Shown here: piece after piece, positions 63,001 to 64,000 of the stretch
How the letters are laid out: each line of letters begins with the position of its first letter
How positions within the stretch are numbered: position 1 is the first letter of the stretch
Source of the DNA: an uncultured Clostridia bacterium
Lineage (GTDB): Bacteria; Bacillota; Clostridia; UMGS1810
Assembly (NCBI GenBank): GCA_934454585.1
Contig: CAKSFP010000010.1
Coordinates: 1-64,000 of the forward strand
Reading direction: 5' to 3'
DNA: 64,000 bases
Notes under the pieces: generated by a model
The model's input: the letters and a program-made list of their open reading frames with translations, nothing else
Told to the model about the DNA's origin: nothing
The model's database searches: none
Translations under genes and position numbers: made by a program

Positions 63001-64000
<1,000 letters not shown>

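Overview
The window reads as chromosomal DNA of a spore-forming, low-to-mid GC member of the Bacillota (class Clostridia). Four things point there: a canonical S10-spc-alpha ribosomal super-operon with a KOW-domain gene between map and infA, a zinc-type S14 and a zinc-lid adenylate kinase, a 22-residue SpoVM gene, and several SLH (S-layer homology) surface proteins. The SLH proteins together with plant or host glycan enzymes suggest a fibre-degrading gut or environmental anaerobe; that lifestyle is inference.

Layout. 1-0.6 kb: tandem copies of a hairpin-rich intergenic repeat. 0.6-6.7 kb: an esterase, thioredoxin reductase, tRNA-Pro(CGG), and a three-gene unit in which a TetR repressor with an operator on its own promoter precedes an SLH-anchored M13 metallopeptidase and an FMN reductase-like protein. 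6.7-11.3 kb: a tightly coupled unit of a WYL-domain regulator, a P-loop GTPase with a glycine-rich hydrophobic tail, a 78-residue membrane protein, a GIY-YIG nuclease, a coiled-coil protein and an unrecognised 363-residue protein. This is the best candidate for an undescribed (defence-like) system. 11.3-13.6 kb: a CpsB/CpsD/CpsC tyrosine phosphoregulatory trio with no glycosyltransferases beside it.

13.7-42.6 kb: a large carbohydrate-utilisation region, almost all on the minus strand and flanked by AraC regulators. From the upstream end it holds a GH29 fucosidase-like enzyme, a secreted clan-A glycosidase with a CBM9-like tail, a secreted multi-module binding protein, a second secreted clan-A glycosidase, two SLH proteins, a lipoprotein-permease-permease ABC importer without an ATPase gene, a beta-lactamase-fold hydrolase, a PHP-domain protein, a GH65 phosphorylase and beta-phosphoglucomutase. 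A GH28-like protein, an EamA transporter and an MBL-fold hydrolase follow. The logic appears to be surface cleavage and capture, import, then phosphorolysis to beta-glucose 1-phosphate and glucose 6-phosphate. The downstream end carries a segmental duplication with three gene fragments.

42.7-43.4 kb: a six-tRNA operon with a consensus promoter. 43.6-43.9 kb: a small membrane protein and spoVM. 43.9-46.2 kb: an FAD-dependent oxidoreductase divergent from a PocR-AraC regulator. 46.2-62.2 kb: the complete rpsJ to rplQ ribosomal operon (31 genes, minus strand) with promoter, long leader and terminator. 62.2-64 kb: repeat fragments, a long inverted repeat, a small ribbon-helix-helix protein and the 3' part of eno, cut by the window edge.
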